Source of the DNA: Liolophura sinensis
Lineage: Eukaryota; Mollusca; Polyplacophora; Chitonida; Chitonidae
DNA: 64,000 nucleotides
Reading direction: 5' to 3'
Assembly (NCBI RefSeq): GCF_032854445.1
Contig: NC_088300.1
Location: forward strand, 58,070,984 to 58,134,983
In this document: positions 35,467 to 48,379 of the stretch, one piece after another
How positions within the stretch are numbered: the stretch's first letter is position 1
Layout: each line of letters begins with the position of its first letter
Position numbers and translations under genes: made by a program
The notes under the pieces: generated by a model
The model's database searches: none
What the model was told of the DNA's origin: nothing
Seen by the model: the letters and a program-made list of their open reading frames with translations, nothing else

Positions 35467-36555
35467 ACCCTATTAGCAATGGTTTGCGTTACTGGCCAGT
35501 GATACCTCGAGACAAACAGAAATTCGAATAAACTGAAGTGTTACCACACGGGCAGTTGAATGCATCCATCCTTTGTTTACCTTTAAATTATAACAGTGAT
35601 CTCTTCTCAGTTACGTAGCCTCTTGGATCTTAGTAAATTTCTTGATGGAGAATTTTATTTTAATTTGGGGAAACTTTCTGAGAATATTGTTTTCCAGGAC
35701 AAAGTATAATAATCAGATGAGAATACCAGGTGGTTAAATCCCTAGGTTGGTGGGGTGGAGTGGGAGAGGGTGGGTATTAAGATACTACGTCATCAAAAAT
35801 CAAAGGCGAGTATAGAGTCCAATTTTTCAAACCTCTGTCTAGGAGGTGAGGCTTCCTTGGACCAGAATGTATATGGTACAGGACAATTACTAGGTTTCGT
35901 ACATAATCAAATTAACAGACTGCATGAGCCCAAGCCAGTCATTGTCGCATTTGGACATTTCAAAAGTTTCTTGACCAATAATTGACAGAAGTTTGACATT
36001 ATATGTGAACATGAAACCAGGTCAAGGGATGAAAATCAACGCGGCTGGCTATTTTTATTTTTCTTTCATTTTTTTTTTTTTGCCCACGGCCGCGCTGTGC
36101 TTAATTTACTTTCCTCCAATTTAAAGTTGCTAACAGTAAAACGTCCAGTATGTCTTGGACAAGGAAGTGCAATAACGAGTAAGTGTCACATTGAAGTGTA
36201 GCACGAAGGACGGTTTTGTTAGTACAGGTCGTCGCCCAGACATGGCACACAATGTCCTTAGAGTGGGTGATCCTCGCTCTGTATTACTGGTGTCAATCAC
36301 TTTACTAGTTTTCCACCCAGCAACCGTTGTAATTGGCGTAGCGAGAAGTCTCAAGGGCAAAATAACAGAGGGGTATGAAGAGGCTTTGGCATTTTTCCAC
36401 AGATCCTGTTTCTTGTGACTGATTAAAGCTCTTCTCATCGCCCACAGACATCCGGCAGATTTGGCTTGCCTGGTCGCAGATTAAACGCATCGCGGAACAT
36501 CAGTATTCAAAAACACGGAGAAGGCATAACAATAAAGAGAAGAAAACAATATGTC

Positions 36556-37116
36556 AAGATGTATTCACAGCTGATCCTAAATGAAACCCCAGATCTTAAC
36601 TGACATAGGTGATCCCAGCTGGCACGGTTGATCCTAAATTTAACAGGTGACCTTAACTGACACAGGTGATCCCAGTTGGCACGGCTGACCCTAAATTACA
36701 CAGCTAACCTGTGATTTAAATGACACAGCTGATTCTACATGAAACCGCTGACTATAAAGAACTCAAACGGTGCTAAATGACACAGCTCTGTCCAGCTGTG
36801 ACAGCTGTTCCTAAATGATAGAGTTGATCCTACAGACATAGCTCATACTATTTGACTGCTGATCTTAACCGGCAGAGCTGATTTTAACTAACACAGTTTA
36901 TCATAAATGACACAGCTCTATCCGAACTGGGACAGCTGATCCTACAGCAGGTCCTAACTAACGCATTTTATCTTAACATGCAGTTCATATTAGCCGACAC
37001 AGCTGACCGTAACTGTCATTGCTGATCCTAATTGATACCGCTGATCCTAGCTAGTAAGGCTGATCCTATCTGGCGCCGCTGACCCGAAATGGTCAGGCTG
37101 ATCCCAACTATAATTA
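36556..37116 (+). repeat. Degenerate short-unit array (GACACAGCTGATCCTAA)
   Basis: About 24-28 units of 18-26 bases built on GCTGATCCTAAATGACACA-type sequence, heavily diverged and with variable spacing. One more unit-like stretch lies at 37317-37350. The repeated CAGCTG E-box and GATC cores are a property of the unit. No open frame spans the array. Confidence 0.85.
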
Positions 37117-37159
37117 AAGACATACAGCATAGAGAGTAAACCCTGAGCAGTGACGACAG

Positions 37160-37298
37160 TAAACGGTGAAATACGTCCTCTTGTCAGTTTACCTCATTTA
37201 GTGTTTTGTTCTAACTGGTCATGTAAATGCTGAAATAGTAGCACATTACACGCCCCTCCCACCATGGCTAGAGCAGAATTAGGCACAAAATGTAGTAA
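37160..37298 (+). repeat. Unnamed dispersed repeat, copy 1
   Basis: Landmarks: ACGGTGAAATACGTCCTCTT, CAGTTTACCTCA, TCTAACTGGTCATGTAAATG, CATGGCTAGAGCAGAATTAG, GCACAAAATG. No coding potential, terminal repeats or poly-A tail seen. Copies 2-5 lie at 43386, 47650, 52722 and 55670. Confidence 0.75.
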
Positions 37299-38468
37299 AG
37301 TTAACTCTGATTTATCAACTGGCATAGCAGATCTTAACTCACACAGTTGTTCGTCACTCCCACTTTGACTGACGTACAGAGATCAACAGATCAGTTTCAG
37401 GTCATTTTTCCCCACTGGTCGGATAGCAAAACGTATCAGTGCGTTGGTTTTTGTGATCATTGTTACTTCTCTCGTGTTTTTTTTTTCATTTGTGGACTTT
37501 ACCTTTTGTGTTCTTGTCAATCACTGAACTAGCTCTCGCTCTTCAACACGGAAGAATGTGGTCAACGATGCAGATTTCGTAAATTTTTTTACATCTTCCG
37601 TGTCCTTGAGCTCCAGCATACCCTACATTTTCTCCGTTGAGTTCTGCAAGATTACTTCTTGTCACAAATCTTCTTGTCACAAATCACTCGTGGCCAAATC
37701 TTGTTTTCGATTATATCATTGGCAAGGGATGGAGGTGTGGAAATATAAGGTGTAAGTCTTTACAAAGAAATGTCAAATGACATATACTTTACTCAAATCC
37801 TCCTTCAAAATTTAAAATGGTACTGAGCGAGACCACTACGAAATGTGGTCTTCGAAAAGAAACACTTACACTGGACTAAACAAGCACCTTCCATTGCTTT
37901 AGCATCTTTGCATTTTGGTACTATCGTAATTAGCCTCGGATATAGTATTTTGGCAATGTTAACAGTATTCACAACACTTGTTTCTTACATTCACCCATTC
38001 ACCCAAACGTTACACCTGTCATTCCAGTCAAGTACCAAAACAAGGCTTATGGCAATTTTTTATATTAATCTTGGTTTCTATTGGTTTAGTCACAGGCCAT
38101 TGCAGAAGCTTTGAGAGTTGTCAAAACGTCAAAAAGACTTCCATAAAAAGATAGATGAGAGGATCTTGATGTCAGAAGAACAGAACTTTTAACCTTTTAG
38201 CTCCTTTGACTCAGGTTTACGTCACACGTCGGGTAAATGCTGAAGTACGGGGATTTGCCCAGGGTTTTGTCAGGCTTTCTACACTCATAAAGTGGGCAGG
38301 AGTCGTGTAACTAAAATGGTAATGCGCAGAGCCCTAAAACACTTATCAAAGAGACAAATAAACGAATATGAAATGTTGGTATGGCATAAATGAATTTTCA
38401 TTATTCGGAACTGTAGGACATATCAATCAAATTATCGTTTAAAATGTTATTCATCATAAAAGCTGGGG

Positions 38469-38728
38469 GGTTTCCGAAGCCTGGTGATCAGCGTTTTAGC
38501 CCAGGACCCATGCACCAATGCACTTGCTTTGAGTTCAAGTTAATCTCTTAGCGGTTTCCTCTTCGGTCGTAAGTGGGAAGGTCTGTGAGCAGTCTCCAGA
38601 TGGTTGTGGCTTTCCCAGCGCTCTACTCGGTTTCCTCCAACCATAGTGCTGGCCACCGTCGTACAAGTGAAATATTCTTAAGAACAGCGTAAACCACCTG
38701 TCCAGTTAAATAAATAAATGAATAAATC
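38469..38728 (+). mobile_element. SINE, AATA-tailed family, near full length but diverged
   Basis: Runs from a degraded tRNA-like head (CCTGGTGATCAGCGTTTTAG, then GAGTTCAAGT B-box) through GGGAAGGTCTGTGAGCAG and TTTCCTCCAACCATAGTGC to TTCTTAAGAACAGCGTAAAC and an AAATAAATAAATGAATAAA tail. Confidence 0.85.
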
Positions 38729-41524
38729 GTGAAAAAAAAACTTAATCAGAGGTAATGTCTTTGTCTTTGAGGGTATAAGCGCCCCATACGGTTTTAATTG
38801 AGCAACAGTGTCATTTGACGTTCAGCAGCGTTTCAACTCGATCCCGTTAAATGCTATTTGTGTTCTGACAACACAGGCACTGTGCCCTCTATGAATGTAC
38901 TGTATGCGTACCGGTGAAAGCAGAAAATTACAAACTGTGCCTTACGCAAGAAAACCGAATAAACTGGAAAGTTAACAAATGCTTCACAAACCTTTCCGTT
39001 CCGAACACAGGTAAGGTTTTCTTTGACACAGCCTACATTGTTAAGTGCACAAAGCTGGTTTAACTTGAAGGAAGACAAAAACGGGCGATAGAAACGGTAA
39101 GACGAGATTGTTTTTTGGAAAGTACGTGTTATTCTGATGCCACCCTTGCCATGGAAACTTGTTCTATCTTGATTAATTCGTAACGGCGATAATTAAAACG
39201 TCTTTCTTGTCCAACGAAGGCATGACATATTGAACTGTTTCTGGCTCATCGCTGCAAAATGTGCAAAAAAAGATTAAAAGATCAGCATGGACCAATACAG
39301 CTGCCATTCTGTTGTAAAAGTCAAGAAAATGTCTTCTTATTTCTGGCTTGTATTCGTTTTAATTAAAACTGCCTGTTTTCAACATCGTGCGGTCGATCAT
39401 GTCAATACGTGTACGTTTACTTCATATGGTGCTCAATCCAACGCTGTAAATGCCACTGATACAGAGACTGTTGACATTTTAACTTTGACGTCTGAATTTG
39501 AATACACAACAGTCACAATCGAGACTACGTTATTTTAGCAGCTAATTCGAATCAAATCACCATTAAATAAAATTGACACGCTGGTATTTATGTCGCACCA
39601 GGACCACGTCAATCAGCTTGTACTGCTTTATATAAATGTTAGTGTACGGTAAACTTTGGTCTTACAAAGTTGCAAACACAGTGCTAAATTTGCATTATCT
39701 TAAAAAAAAAGGCCAAATAGAAACAACCCGGCTATGATTTTTCGCACGACAACCGGCATTCGTGTAATCTAAATGGCTTCTTCTCACCTGCGGCGGCTCT
39801 GTTTTGACGTCAGAAAAGACAATCTGTTATTCCTCTGTAAAATAGATTGTCAGTGCTTAAGCTGGTATTGTGTGAGATCTGTCAGACCGTTCTACCTCGT
39901 GGGTACTGATATACCAGCCGTTGACCTCAGAAGAGCAATTTGAGGCGTTGGGCCAAGTGCTTGACCGTTCACTGGCACAGTAGCACGAGTAAATATCACC
40001 TGAGTTACAGTAACGGGACTGTTCGTTACCCTGGGTTATTCCATAAAACCAAAACAATGCCTGTTTGTTTGCCTGTGTGTAAAATATCATTTCCAGTCAA
40101 CCACTGTAAGTTACTCCAGAAACCCGTTCAGATTTTCATCAGATAAAACTCAAACTGCTACTGTAACAATCTATAACCATAAATGGTCTTAATCAGCTGA
40201 TATTGAATATTTCAGGTCATTTTTAAGGTAACATATTTTTTTCGTAATTCACCACTTTGAAGATCTACAGGACCATCCTGTTTTCCATCATTCAGTCCTT
40301 ACGAAGGTAGTAACACAGGCTTTGTCTGATGTAGACGCTAATGACGCAGTAAGCGTAATTTCGTGCCAGCAACAGCTAACATGTTAAGTAATGCTTGAAT
40401 CCTTGCCTACGTCCACTGACCATTTAAAACCTTAGACAATGGCTGTTTGTTTCATTGGGTCCACTCACATGTTAAAACCTAAAGCAATGCCCTTCGTCAA
40501 CGTTGATTTCAACCGTGGTGTTAAATAAGGATATGACCTTTAGTAAGTTACTGTAGAATTCTCACCTTTGACGTACATGTACGCATTCCATATTAATAGA
40601 GGACAGGTGATCTTCATAGAATGTCACACTGCGCAAACGTCGATTCGTTTATTTCACCCAAGACCCCACAAAAAGTAAAATTAACAATTAATAAATCTGT
40701 ACGTTACACCCAGCTCATGATTACTCTTTTATCGTTTTTTCTTCAATGTCAATATACTGACTACAATCCAGAGAATTGTAATGGCTGAAGGCCGGCCTCT
40801 TCAAGGTTGTAGATGCTAACAATACAAATAAGAGTTCATTCATCGTAAACAAACACACTGTTGTCTGTTGCTAGCGTAACAATAATCATGTTCACGGGAA
40901 ACCCATGCGGTCAATGTCAAAATAAGTTTTCTGTTTTTGTTCGAGAACAATCACAATAATAATATGTCAAACAAAACGTATCTAACAATGTGATCTAGAA
41001 TGTGATGTAGAAGTTATTAATTTGAGTGTGAGGGGAACGAAAACATTTTAATGTCATATCATTTTTTCGAGACTTATCCTTTCGACAGAGATGGAGAATG
41101 ACAAGCCAAGACACAAACGAGTGACAAGTAAATCAATACTTGCCATAACTGAGCCTTTGCAAAATTAAATGAATACAAAATGAAAAATAATGTTAGCTGT
41201 CTCAGTTCTAATGGCCTTATAATATACATATTCCGATATGCTTATATGCCGATGAAAATAGTTTCCGTACACGCCTCATATATTTTAAATCACCTTCCGC
41301 TTTTCAACGAATGTATCATTACCGTGCACTATTGGCTTTTCTCGGCTAGACAAACCCACGTGACTCGCAAATTTCCGTTTTCAGCAATGCTCCAATATTA
41401 CAAATCTCGCGTGATATTGCGTGAAAAGCAGATAGTGTGCCTAGCTCGAATGTATATGAATACTTTTACAAATTAAATGTAGAGGGTCTTCTTCATTTCT
41501 TCATGTCCACCTCAGACCATTACA
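38729..41524. other. Non-coding stretch apart from a weak peptide candidate
   Basis: Apart from 39329-39538 no gene or repeat is recognised. CAG|GTAAGG near 39007-39014 resembles a donor but has no partner. Confidence 0.4.
39329..39538 (+). CDS. Weak candidate: small secreted protein, 69 residues
   Basis: From the second ATG of the frame (39329) the peptide starts MSSYFWLVFVLIKTACFQ, which resembles a signal peptide. It continues with one more cysteine, an N-glycosylation sequon (NAT) and a Thr-rich, strand-prone C-terminus ending TVTIETTLF. The first ATG at 39287 would add 14 residues ahead of the hydrophobic run. AATAAA follows the stop near 39565. No homolog is recognised, and a chance open frame of this length is quite possible. 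Confidence 0.2.
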   Translation: MSSYFWLVFVLIKTACFQHRAVDHVNTCTFTSYGAQSNAVNATDTETVDILTLTSEFEYTTVTIETTLF

Positions 41525-41945
41525 TATGTCTGCCTTCCTAACACGTGTACGCCTTCTTGACATATCCATGCCTTACTGTTGCATACATGCCTTCTTGTCA
41601 TATGCATGCCTTCTTGCCATATGCATGCCTTACTGTTCCTTACGCGCTTTCTTGCCTTATGCATTCCTTACTGTTGCATGCATGCTTTCTTGCCATATAC
41701 ATGCCTTACTGCTGCATACATGCTTTCTTGCCACATGCATGCCTTACTGTTGCATACATGCCTTCTTCCCATATGCCTGCCTTACTGTTGCATACACACC
41801 TTCTTGCCATATGAATGTCTTACTGTTGCTTACACACCTCCTTGACATATGCATGCCTTACTTTTGTTTACAAGCCTTCTTGCCATATGCATTCCCTTAA
41901 CCTGGAGACATTTTGACGGATGTTTGCCTTCCTGGCAATCGTGCA
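41525..41945 (+). repeat. 38-bp minisatellite, about 10 copies
   Basis: Unit GCATACATGCCTTCTTGCCA-TATGCATGCCTTACTGTT. CCTTACT-type anchors at 41628, 41666, 41704, 41742, 41780, 41818, 41856 and 41894 give a 38-base period. Because 38 is not a multiple of three and the unit lacks stops, all three plus-strand frames stay open and give overlapping repetitive peptides; I do not regard these as genes. Confidence 0.95.
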
Positions 41946-43385
41946 CCTTACTACCATATGTATGCTTTCTGTCATAAATAAAATCCGGATATATATATGT
42001 GTGCTTTTCCTCTCATTGTAAGCCAACTTCCTCGAACATAGTCATGTGATAGACGATTGGATAACGGCTGGATAATGAACTTAAAATAAACTAGAGGGTT
42101 ATACGGTTATTTTAATTTCATTTTTAGTTATTTCTGAAGCTTTCTTTTTTTTTGATTGGTAAGGCTACTTTCGATATATTACTTAAAAGTTACTTGCAAG
42201 TTTCATTTTTTATATTCCGTGTAACAATCGATTTTTGTGAGGTGACCTTGAATTATCAGGCGTTCCATATACTCACTCGTGCAAATCAAGTCAGTATTTT
42301 CGTACTGAAGCTGCTAAAGTGAAATATGCCTATATCTTGCTGAGCTCCTTGCCGAGGAAATGTTCATGGAAAAAAAATCTTACGTTGTCGTGTTGATCAA
42401 TACCGCGAGATTTACCTGGAATTTGCCAGCTTACTTTCCGGCTAAAGCCATCGTCTACACGGACACCCATTAGCAATTACCTGTGCCAGTTTACTGCTGA
42501 TATTTCATGATATAAAGCTTTGCTTAGAAGATAAATGTAACAGGTGGGGTCGTAATCTCAACCTGTGTTTTTATAAACGTATACCCAAGATAAAGGTCAC
42601 AAGGCTTGCAAAGTGCGAAACCAAAGCTACGGCATCTCTGGCGTTCTGCTTATGGAGTCACGTAGGGCCTCATTTTTTTACTAGTCGTCTTGTTAATTCT
42701 CTGATGGCAATCTAATTATGTCAGCAAGAAGTGTAACATGGTGGTATTCAGTGTTTAAACATCGCACAACATAAATACTGGTAGCAAGAAACGGCAAATG
42801 GATCATTAGGACAAACATCAGTTTATCACCTACAAGGCACCATGATCTTTTATATGTCCCTCCGAGACTGATCAGGCAATAAGGTTAATGTGAACATACG
42901 TATATCGTGATGTGTTGTTTATTTGAGCATAAAACAGACGCGTCTGAAGCCGCCAGTATAGGGGGTTAACAGTTCATTGTTCTTGCATCTCGAACGTCAA
43001 CCGATAAATACGTGAAAAACCCATGCAACTGGGGAGAGAACCACCTGAACCCTCTATGCACCCAAAGGTTCTAAAGGTCACTGAGGACGATTGAATATTT
43101 CCTTTATAAAAACATTCCAATGTGGCTTTTACGGGTTTTATTTTCTCTACGACAAAATCGTTTGTTTTTGTTTGTTCTTATAGTGTTTCAACATTGTTCG
43201 ATCATACAGTACTCATTTATAAATACTTCGTAAATGGACAACAAGATATAACTTTCCACCGAGCATGACAGTATTTGACGTGTCCTCCACTGCTGATCGT
43301 CAAAGTTAGCCTTAGACACAAACGACGACACCATGGATAGTAAAACTAAGCAGCGACGGCGGAGTTAGCAATTGGTTTAATACAC
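41946..43385. other. Non-coding stretch
   Basis: Nothing recognised on either strand between the 38-bp minisatellite and dispersed repeat copy 2. Confidence 0.5.
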
Positions 43386-43530
43386 GAAAACGGTGAAATA
43401 CCGCCTCTTATCAATTTACCTCTGTTAGGGTTTTATTCTCACTGTTCATGTAAATGCTTTAAATGTAACAACCAGCAAAAGTTTCCCCAACCAGCAACAT
43501 GTCCCAAGCAAAAGTAGGTAAAAATGAGAA
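43386..43530 (+). repeat. Unnamed dispersed repeat, copy 2
   Basis: AACGGTGAAATACCGCCTCT, ATCAATTTACCTCTGTTAGG, TTTTATTCTCACTGTTCATG, TAAATGCTTTAAATG. Closest to copy 1 at the 5' side; the 3' side (AGTAGGTAAAAATG) is more diverged. Confidence 0.75.
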
Positions 43531-43562
43531 AATGAAAAAAGATTGTCATTATGATGCCGTGG

Positions 43563-43810
43563 TACCAAGATTGTCAAGTTCAGCCTTGTGAAGCTTTAGT
43601 AGCAAGATTGCCAAGTTTAGTCTTGTGACGCTGTACTAGGACGATTGTCGAGTTCAGTGTTAAGATGTTTGTAGTAGCAGGATGCCAGGTTCAGTTTTCT
43701 GACGATGACTTTCCCAGATTTGCCAGGTATAGTCTCGTGCCGGACTCGTACTAGCAAGATTGCCAAGTTCACTCTTATGACTTTGTAGTTGCATGATTGC
43801 CAAGTGACGA
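43563..43810 (+). repeat. Degenerate minisatellite, unit about 40 bp
   Basis: Repeats of CAAGATTGCCAAGTTCAGTC-TTGTGACGCTGTAGTAG, about six copies with many substitutions and indels. Confidence 0.8.
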
Positions 43811-44825
43811 AGGTGTGCTGATCATTGGCCACTGACTGTCCTTGACCTTTATTGTTTACGCCAACCGTGAGTATATCTCTTTCGAACGCCCGACTTCAGT
43901 TACAACGTGGTAATTATGAGACGTGTGGAGACGTAATAATTACTTACATTCATCATTTGTAAACAGTATTTCTATTATACTTAGTAACTGGATTCTCCCA
44001 GTCTGACAGCGAACATTAACCACGTACCCCTCAAGAGATGACTGAGCGCATGGTATTGAATAAAATAAATGCAGTTCCTACAGAAGGACATTAAACACAT
44101 TACATAATCCCGTTCCTGAGAACTGCTTTCTTTGTAAAGACGTGGCAGTTTTCTCATTATCCATTAAGCCCAAGTGACACGGGAAAGATGGAAACAACGA
44201 TCAAACATACACGCAAAGCAAGATTCGAATGCCTTTGTTTCTCGATTTTTGAAAACAAACTCAACAGCGTCATTGTTCCAGCGATTGGAAAATTTATGGT
44301 TTTCTTGGAATCTCGCCTTTTTTTTATACAGTGGCTAAAGAGCCACGCTGGGAAGATGTTATTAAGAACACTTCACGTGAAGTCGGAACACAGCCTATGC
44401 CTTGAAGGTCACTTAACTCCACATAATAAGAACGGCTGAAAAATTGAGACAGTTGTAATTGTAATGAATAATTAATACCCCTATTCAACGGAAATTTGAG
44501 CAGACACTTTTCTGTATGGAATGTTGTGTTTAGCTGCAAAGTATAATAATTTAAAAAATGTAATGGTGATAAAATATTTTTTGTTTCCAATATATCCGAA
44601 AAAAGAGAATAAATCAGATGTTTTTACATAATGGTAAAACGTACATTTTACGTAAAACTGGGTGACAATGAGAAATAATTTCGGATGTGCACGTGTCTTC
44701 AGGAAACGCGTGAGTTTGTACATGCGCATTTAGCCAGTTAATAAAAAATTATACCCCTATTTTGAGACACATCCAAATCAACGTGAGGCAGCCATTTTCA
44801 TATAAAGGACTACTTATAGTCATGC

Positions 44826-44931
44826 ATTTCCCCAGACTCTGCCAGGTTTCCTCCTAATATAATACTGGACACCGTTGTAGAAGTAAAATATTCTTGAATA
44901 ATCTCAAAAACCTCAATCAATGAACAAATAT
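44826..44931 (+). mobile_element. SINE fragment, AATA-tailed family
   Basis: AGGTTTCCTCCTAATATAAT, then TGGACACCGTTGTAGAAGTA and ATATTCTTGAATAATCTCAA, matching the last third of the family with moderate decay. Confidence 0.7.
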
Positions 44932-45262
44932 ATAAAAATATTCAACACAAAAAGAGAGTTTCGGTTTTTAAATTCAATACGGCCATCCAAGATTTACTCA
45001 TGACATTATGTCACGCATTTCTGGAGGTCAAGGCTAAACACTGACCTCATTTAGGTTAGACCAATATTCTGTTATTCAGCAGAGTCTATGCAGCAACATT
45101 GTCTTAGTCTGTTGCCTTCACCTTGCATTTCAGCCAAACATTGCTCTCAGGTCAACCTTGCTGGTTTGAGCTGATGCTTGAAGTTGGTACGTTTGCCATG
45201 CATCTGGCCCAAAACCGTGGCTTTTTCCGGGCACGTAGGTTTCATATATTTATGAATTTTAC

Positions 45263-45325
45263 ATGGGCGCCGTCGTAGAAGGGAACATTCTTTGAATATG
45301 GCTTTACCTAGAATCAATAATGTGA
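45263..45325 (+). mobile_element. Possible SINE tail fragment
   Basis: GGGCGCCGTCGTAGAAGGGA followed by ACATTCTTTGAATATGGC resembles the CCGTCGTATAAGTGAAATAT-TCTTGAGTACGGC block of the AATA-tailed family. Short and diverged, so uncertain. Confidence 0.35.
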
Positions 45326-46871
45326 AACACAAACATGTAGCACTACGGTATTCTAAGTCAGATATTTACTTAGCTAATATCAGTACTTGAATTGGCGTGT
45401 TTTTGGTACATGTGGACTTGCAAGAAATTTCTTATTAGCATTTGTATTGGGGAAAAATCCATAACGGTTGCAGTTCATAGAATTAAGGAAGGTTTATGTG
45501 GAAGACTACAGGAAGAGATCGTCTATTGTTCAGAGAAGTCTCAACACGTCATCACGAGATTCATGATGGAAGATTATGAAACAATTAAAAAGAAATCAGA
45601 AATCAATTAAAAGATTATTCCAAGAATGCTGTTTTTTGTTACTGTCATGTCACTCTTTAGACCAGATAATGTGCATTCTTTACGGGCTCTTCAGTGGAAA
45701 ATAAATTATCTGGTAATTCATCGATAGAATATGAAGTCCATAAACATAATGTAGAGAAACATGTCAAGAGTCAAATTCTGATGCGTGTTCGCAGTTAATG
45801 TTAAACATCGCAGTTAACACGGTTGTCTTCAGAAGTACAAAGCTTCTTCAGTGCGCAAAAAATGTATCACGAATCCGCGGGAACTACAACATGGATCAGG
45901 GCAGGTATATAGTGTCATGTTAGGGTCAGGATGGCTGAGGCTACACATCGTATGAAAAAAACGCTATCTTCAAAACTCGTCTCAGGGGTCACCTATGTGG
46001 ACAGGAAGGTTTGACATGCCCGTCGTCGAGAGATGACATCTCCTACCCTTAGACCTTTTCAATTTCTTTACCTTTGACGGACTGTCCACAAACTGCCGGA
46101 AGAATATAATTCCTTAGCCCAGGAATAACGCATTTCTTCTCCAGCTATTTTTTTTCGAAGTTGCTTTGGAAACATTGAATGAGTTTAGATAATCCGCTCT
46201 TATTCCGGTCTCCATTTAAATTGAAATATTCTAAACAATTATTTTTTTATCCGTTCCGTTATTTTGTTCCGGGCTTTTGTACAGTTAGTATAACGTCTTT
46301 AAATTTTAGAATGTAGATTTAATGTTAGAATCATGATAATTACGCTGAAAGTGTTTTCTAATGAACAGCACAGCCCTATACGTAAGCATCTTATAAATCA
46401 TCCCTAACTTGTATCTAAAATTTCAATGGATGTTTTTTACATTGCCTGAATAAAACCATTGTATAATTGTAAGCATTGCGATTCTAGTAAAGTCAAGATT
46501 TTTAGGTCATTATGTACTTTGACGAAAAAACCTTCTCTCGCTATACATTAACCATGGCATTCTCCTCGTGGGTAAGTACCCCCTTTACCTGTTGGAAATA
46601 CCTACCCCGGCTACCACCTTTGCCACTGTCTTCATCTTGGTACAGTGTTAGATATTCATACCACAGGATGATGACATAAGACATTTTCGCGCACCTAAAA
46701 AAGGTTGTTTTCTTGACCCCTGCACTTGTAAGGCTGTATGTGGGCCAAATCCTTTCCTAGATACTACAATAGAATATTTTTCTCGAATCTACTTCGTTTT
46801 GCCAAGAGACAAACTTGTTTTACTGAGCAGTGGTAATGTGAGCATTGCTTCAGACTGATCTCGTCTGAGCT
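45326..46871. other. Non-coding stretch up to the gap
   Basis: Nothing recognised; a 72-codon frame at 45392-45610 has no domain features. Confidence 0.5.
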
Positions 46872-47071
46872 NNNNNNNNNNNNNNNNNNNNNNNNNNNNN
46901 NNNNNNNNNNNNNNNNNNNNNNNNNNNNNNNNNNNNNNNNNNNNNNNNNNNNNNNNNNNNNNNNNNNNNNNNNNNNNNNNNNNNNNNNNNNNNNNNNNNN
47001 NNNNNNNNNNNNNNNNNNNNNNNNNNNNNNNNNNNNNNNNNNNNNNNNNNNNNNNNNNNNNNNNNNNNNNN
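46872..47071. other. Assembly gap, 200 N
   Basis: Exactly 200 N residues, probably a fixed-size scaffold gap, so the true distance is unknown. Any reading frame crossing it is meaningless. Confidence 0.99.
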
Positions 47072-47304
47072 CTGATGTCGATGTTTTGCTTCTGTTGTAA
47101 ACTGATGCGGGAGGACATGGCTGTGAGATTCCTTCTGGTATCGCGTTGGCGTAAGAATCGTGTTATGGTGTGGCTCGTCGTCTAAGTAAACCACAGCTAT
47201 ATTACATCTATAGGTCAAAGATATACATTTATGTCTTTAACATTGTTTGAAATGTCTGCCTAACTTTTGAAATTTTTGATAATATATAAGGAGTATGCCG
47301 TTAT

Positions 47305-47635
47305 CTGTAGTGTTTAAGACGCTTCCCATTCAATCCCTAGGACGCACGAAGTACAGGTTCAAACCCGTCCTTAGAAAGGGATTTTGTAGATTATGAAGTC
47401 TTTGTGGCAATAAGCAGTGTGTGGCAGTTTGCACGGTTTTACGTTTTTTGAAGACAAATTGTCTGCCCCAATATGGTGCGGAAAACTGTACGTCACATGT
47501 GGTACGGTTTGTTAGTGGCTTACGTCGAGCACTCCGGTTTCCTCCGCCAACAAAATTGGCTGGTATCGTAAAAGTCCTTGAGTATGGTCTTAAACATCAC
47601 TGAAATAAAGTAAATGAAATAAATGAAGACAATGC
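47305..47635 (+). mobile_element. SINE with a different tRNA-like head and the same tail
   Basis: A B-box-like GGTTCAAACCC near 47354-47364 is preceded by an A-box-like AGTGTTTAAGACGC. The 3' part has CCGGTTTCCTCCGCCAACAA, GGCTGGTATCGTAAAAGTCC and TTGAGTATGGTCTTAAACAT plus an AAATAAA-rich end. The middle differs from the other SINEs here. It probably represents another head joined to the common 3' module. Confidence 0.6.
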
Positions 47636-47649
47636 ATTGATATCTTGAG

Positions 47650-47745
47650 AAACTGCTCTAACTGTCCATGTAAATGCTTAAACAGTAACAAATTACGCGT
47701 CTCCTAGCACAATGGCTTAGGCAAAATTAGGTACACAAAATGGAG
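47650..47745 (+). repeat. Unnamed dispersed repeat, copy 3 (5'-truncated)
   Basis: CTCTAACTGTCCATGTAAAT, GCTTAAACAGTAACAAATTA, CGCGTCTCCTAGCACAATGG, CTTAGGCAAAATTAGGTACA, CAAAATGGAG. This copy best defines the 3' half. Confidence 0.75.
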
Positions 47746-48228
47746 TTATGTTTATTCTAATAGACTCTACTGTTCTAGAATTATATTGCATAAAAAGCGA
47801 GATTCCAATCTTCTCTTAGATATTGCAAAGGAAGCACCGATAATAGCATGGAGTTTTTACATGTAACGGAATGTGTAAAATTATGACAGCATTGTTTCAA
47901 CGCATAATAAATGTTATTCGCTTGAGTTTCCGAGATTAGGCATGTGTAATGAAGATACCCATGAATTCAGCAAATACATGACCAGTGATAACTTGCTGAT
48001 GTTGAAGAACCTTCCAAAGCTTCAAAACACCATTTTTAAGGCAACTATTTTATCACACTTGTACATAGACGCAGACCTTACTCCACGAGACCATGTGCAT
48101 ATAGACTCTAATCACAGCGTTGGAGGAGTGAAGAAGCATGTACACAAATCAGCGACATATGCAAACTGCTCGTTCTAGAATTGAGCTTCAAAGCATATCA
48201 AGCATTGGTAGCGATTACATTGGTGGTA

Positions 48229-48379
48229 AATGTATTTATTTCTTTATTTAATTGAATGTGTTTTACGCCGTACTCAGGAATATTTTACTTATACAAAGGC
48301 TCCCAGCATTATGGTGGGAGGAAACCGTGCAGAGCCCGGGGGAAACCCACGACCATCCGCAGGTTTCTGACATGTCTTC
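48229..48379 (-). mobile_element. SINE, AATA-tailed family, 5'-truncated
   Basis: On the plus strand: TGTTTTACGCCGTACTCAGG, CAGCATTATGGTGGGAGGAA, GAGCCCGGGGGAAACCCACG, ACCATCCGCAGGTTTCTG. The head half is missing. Confidence 0.88.

Noticed and set aside
41526-41900. Three overlapping repetitive open frames of 88-124 codons
   Set aside because: They come from a 38-bp minisatellite with no stop in its unit; all three forward frames are open, so coding is not implied.
46789-47218. Frames of 109 and 122 codons across the gap
   Set aside because: Most of their length is N; they have no meaning.
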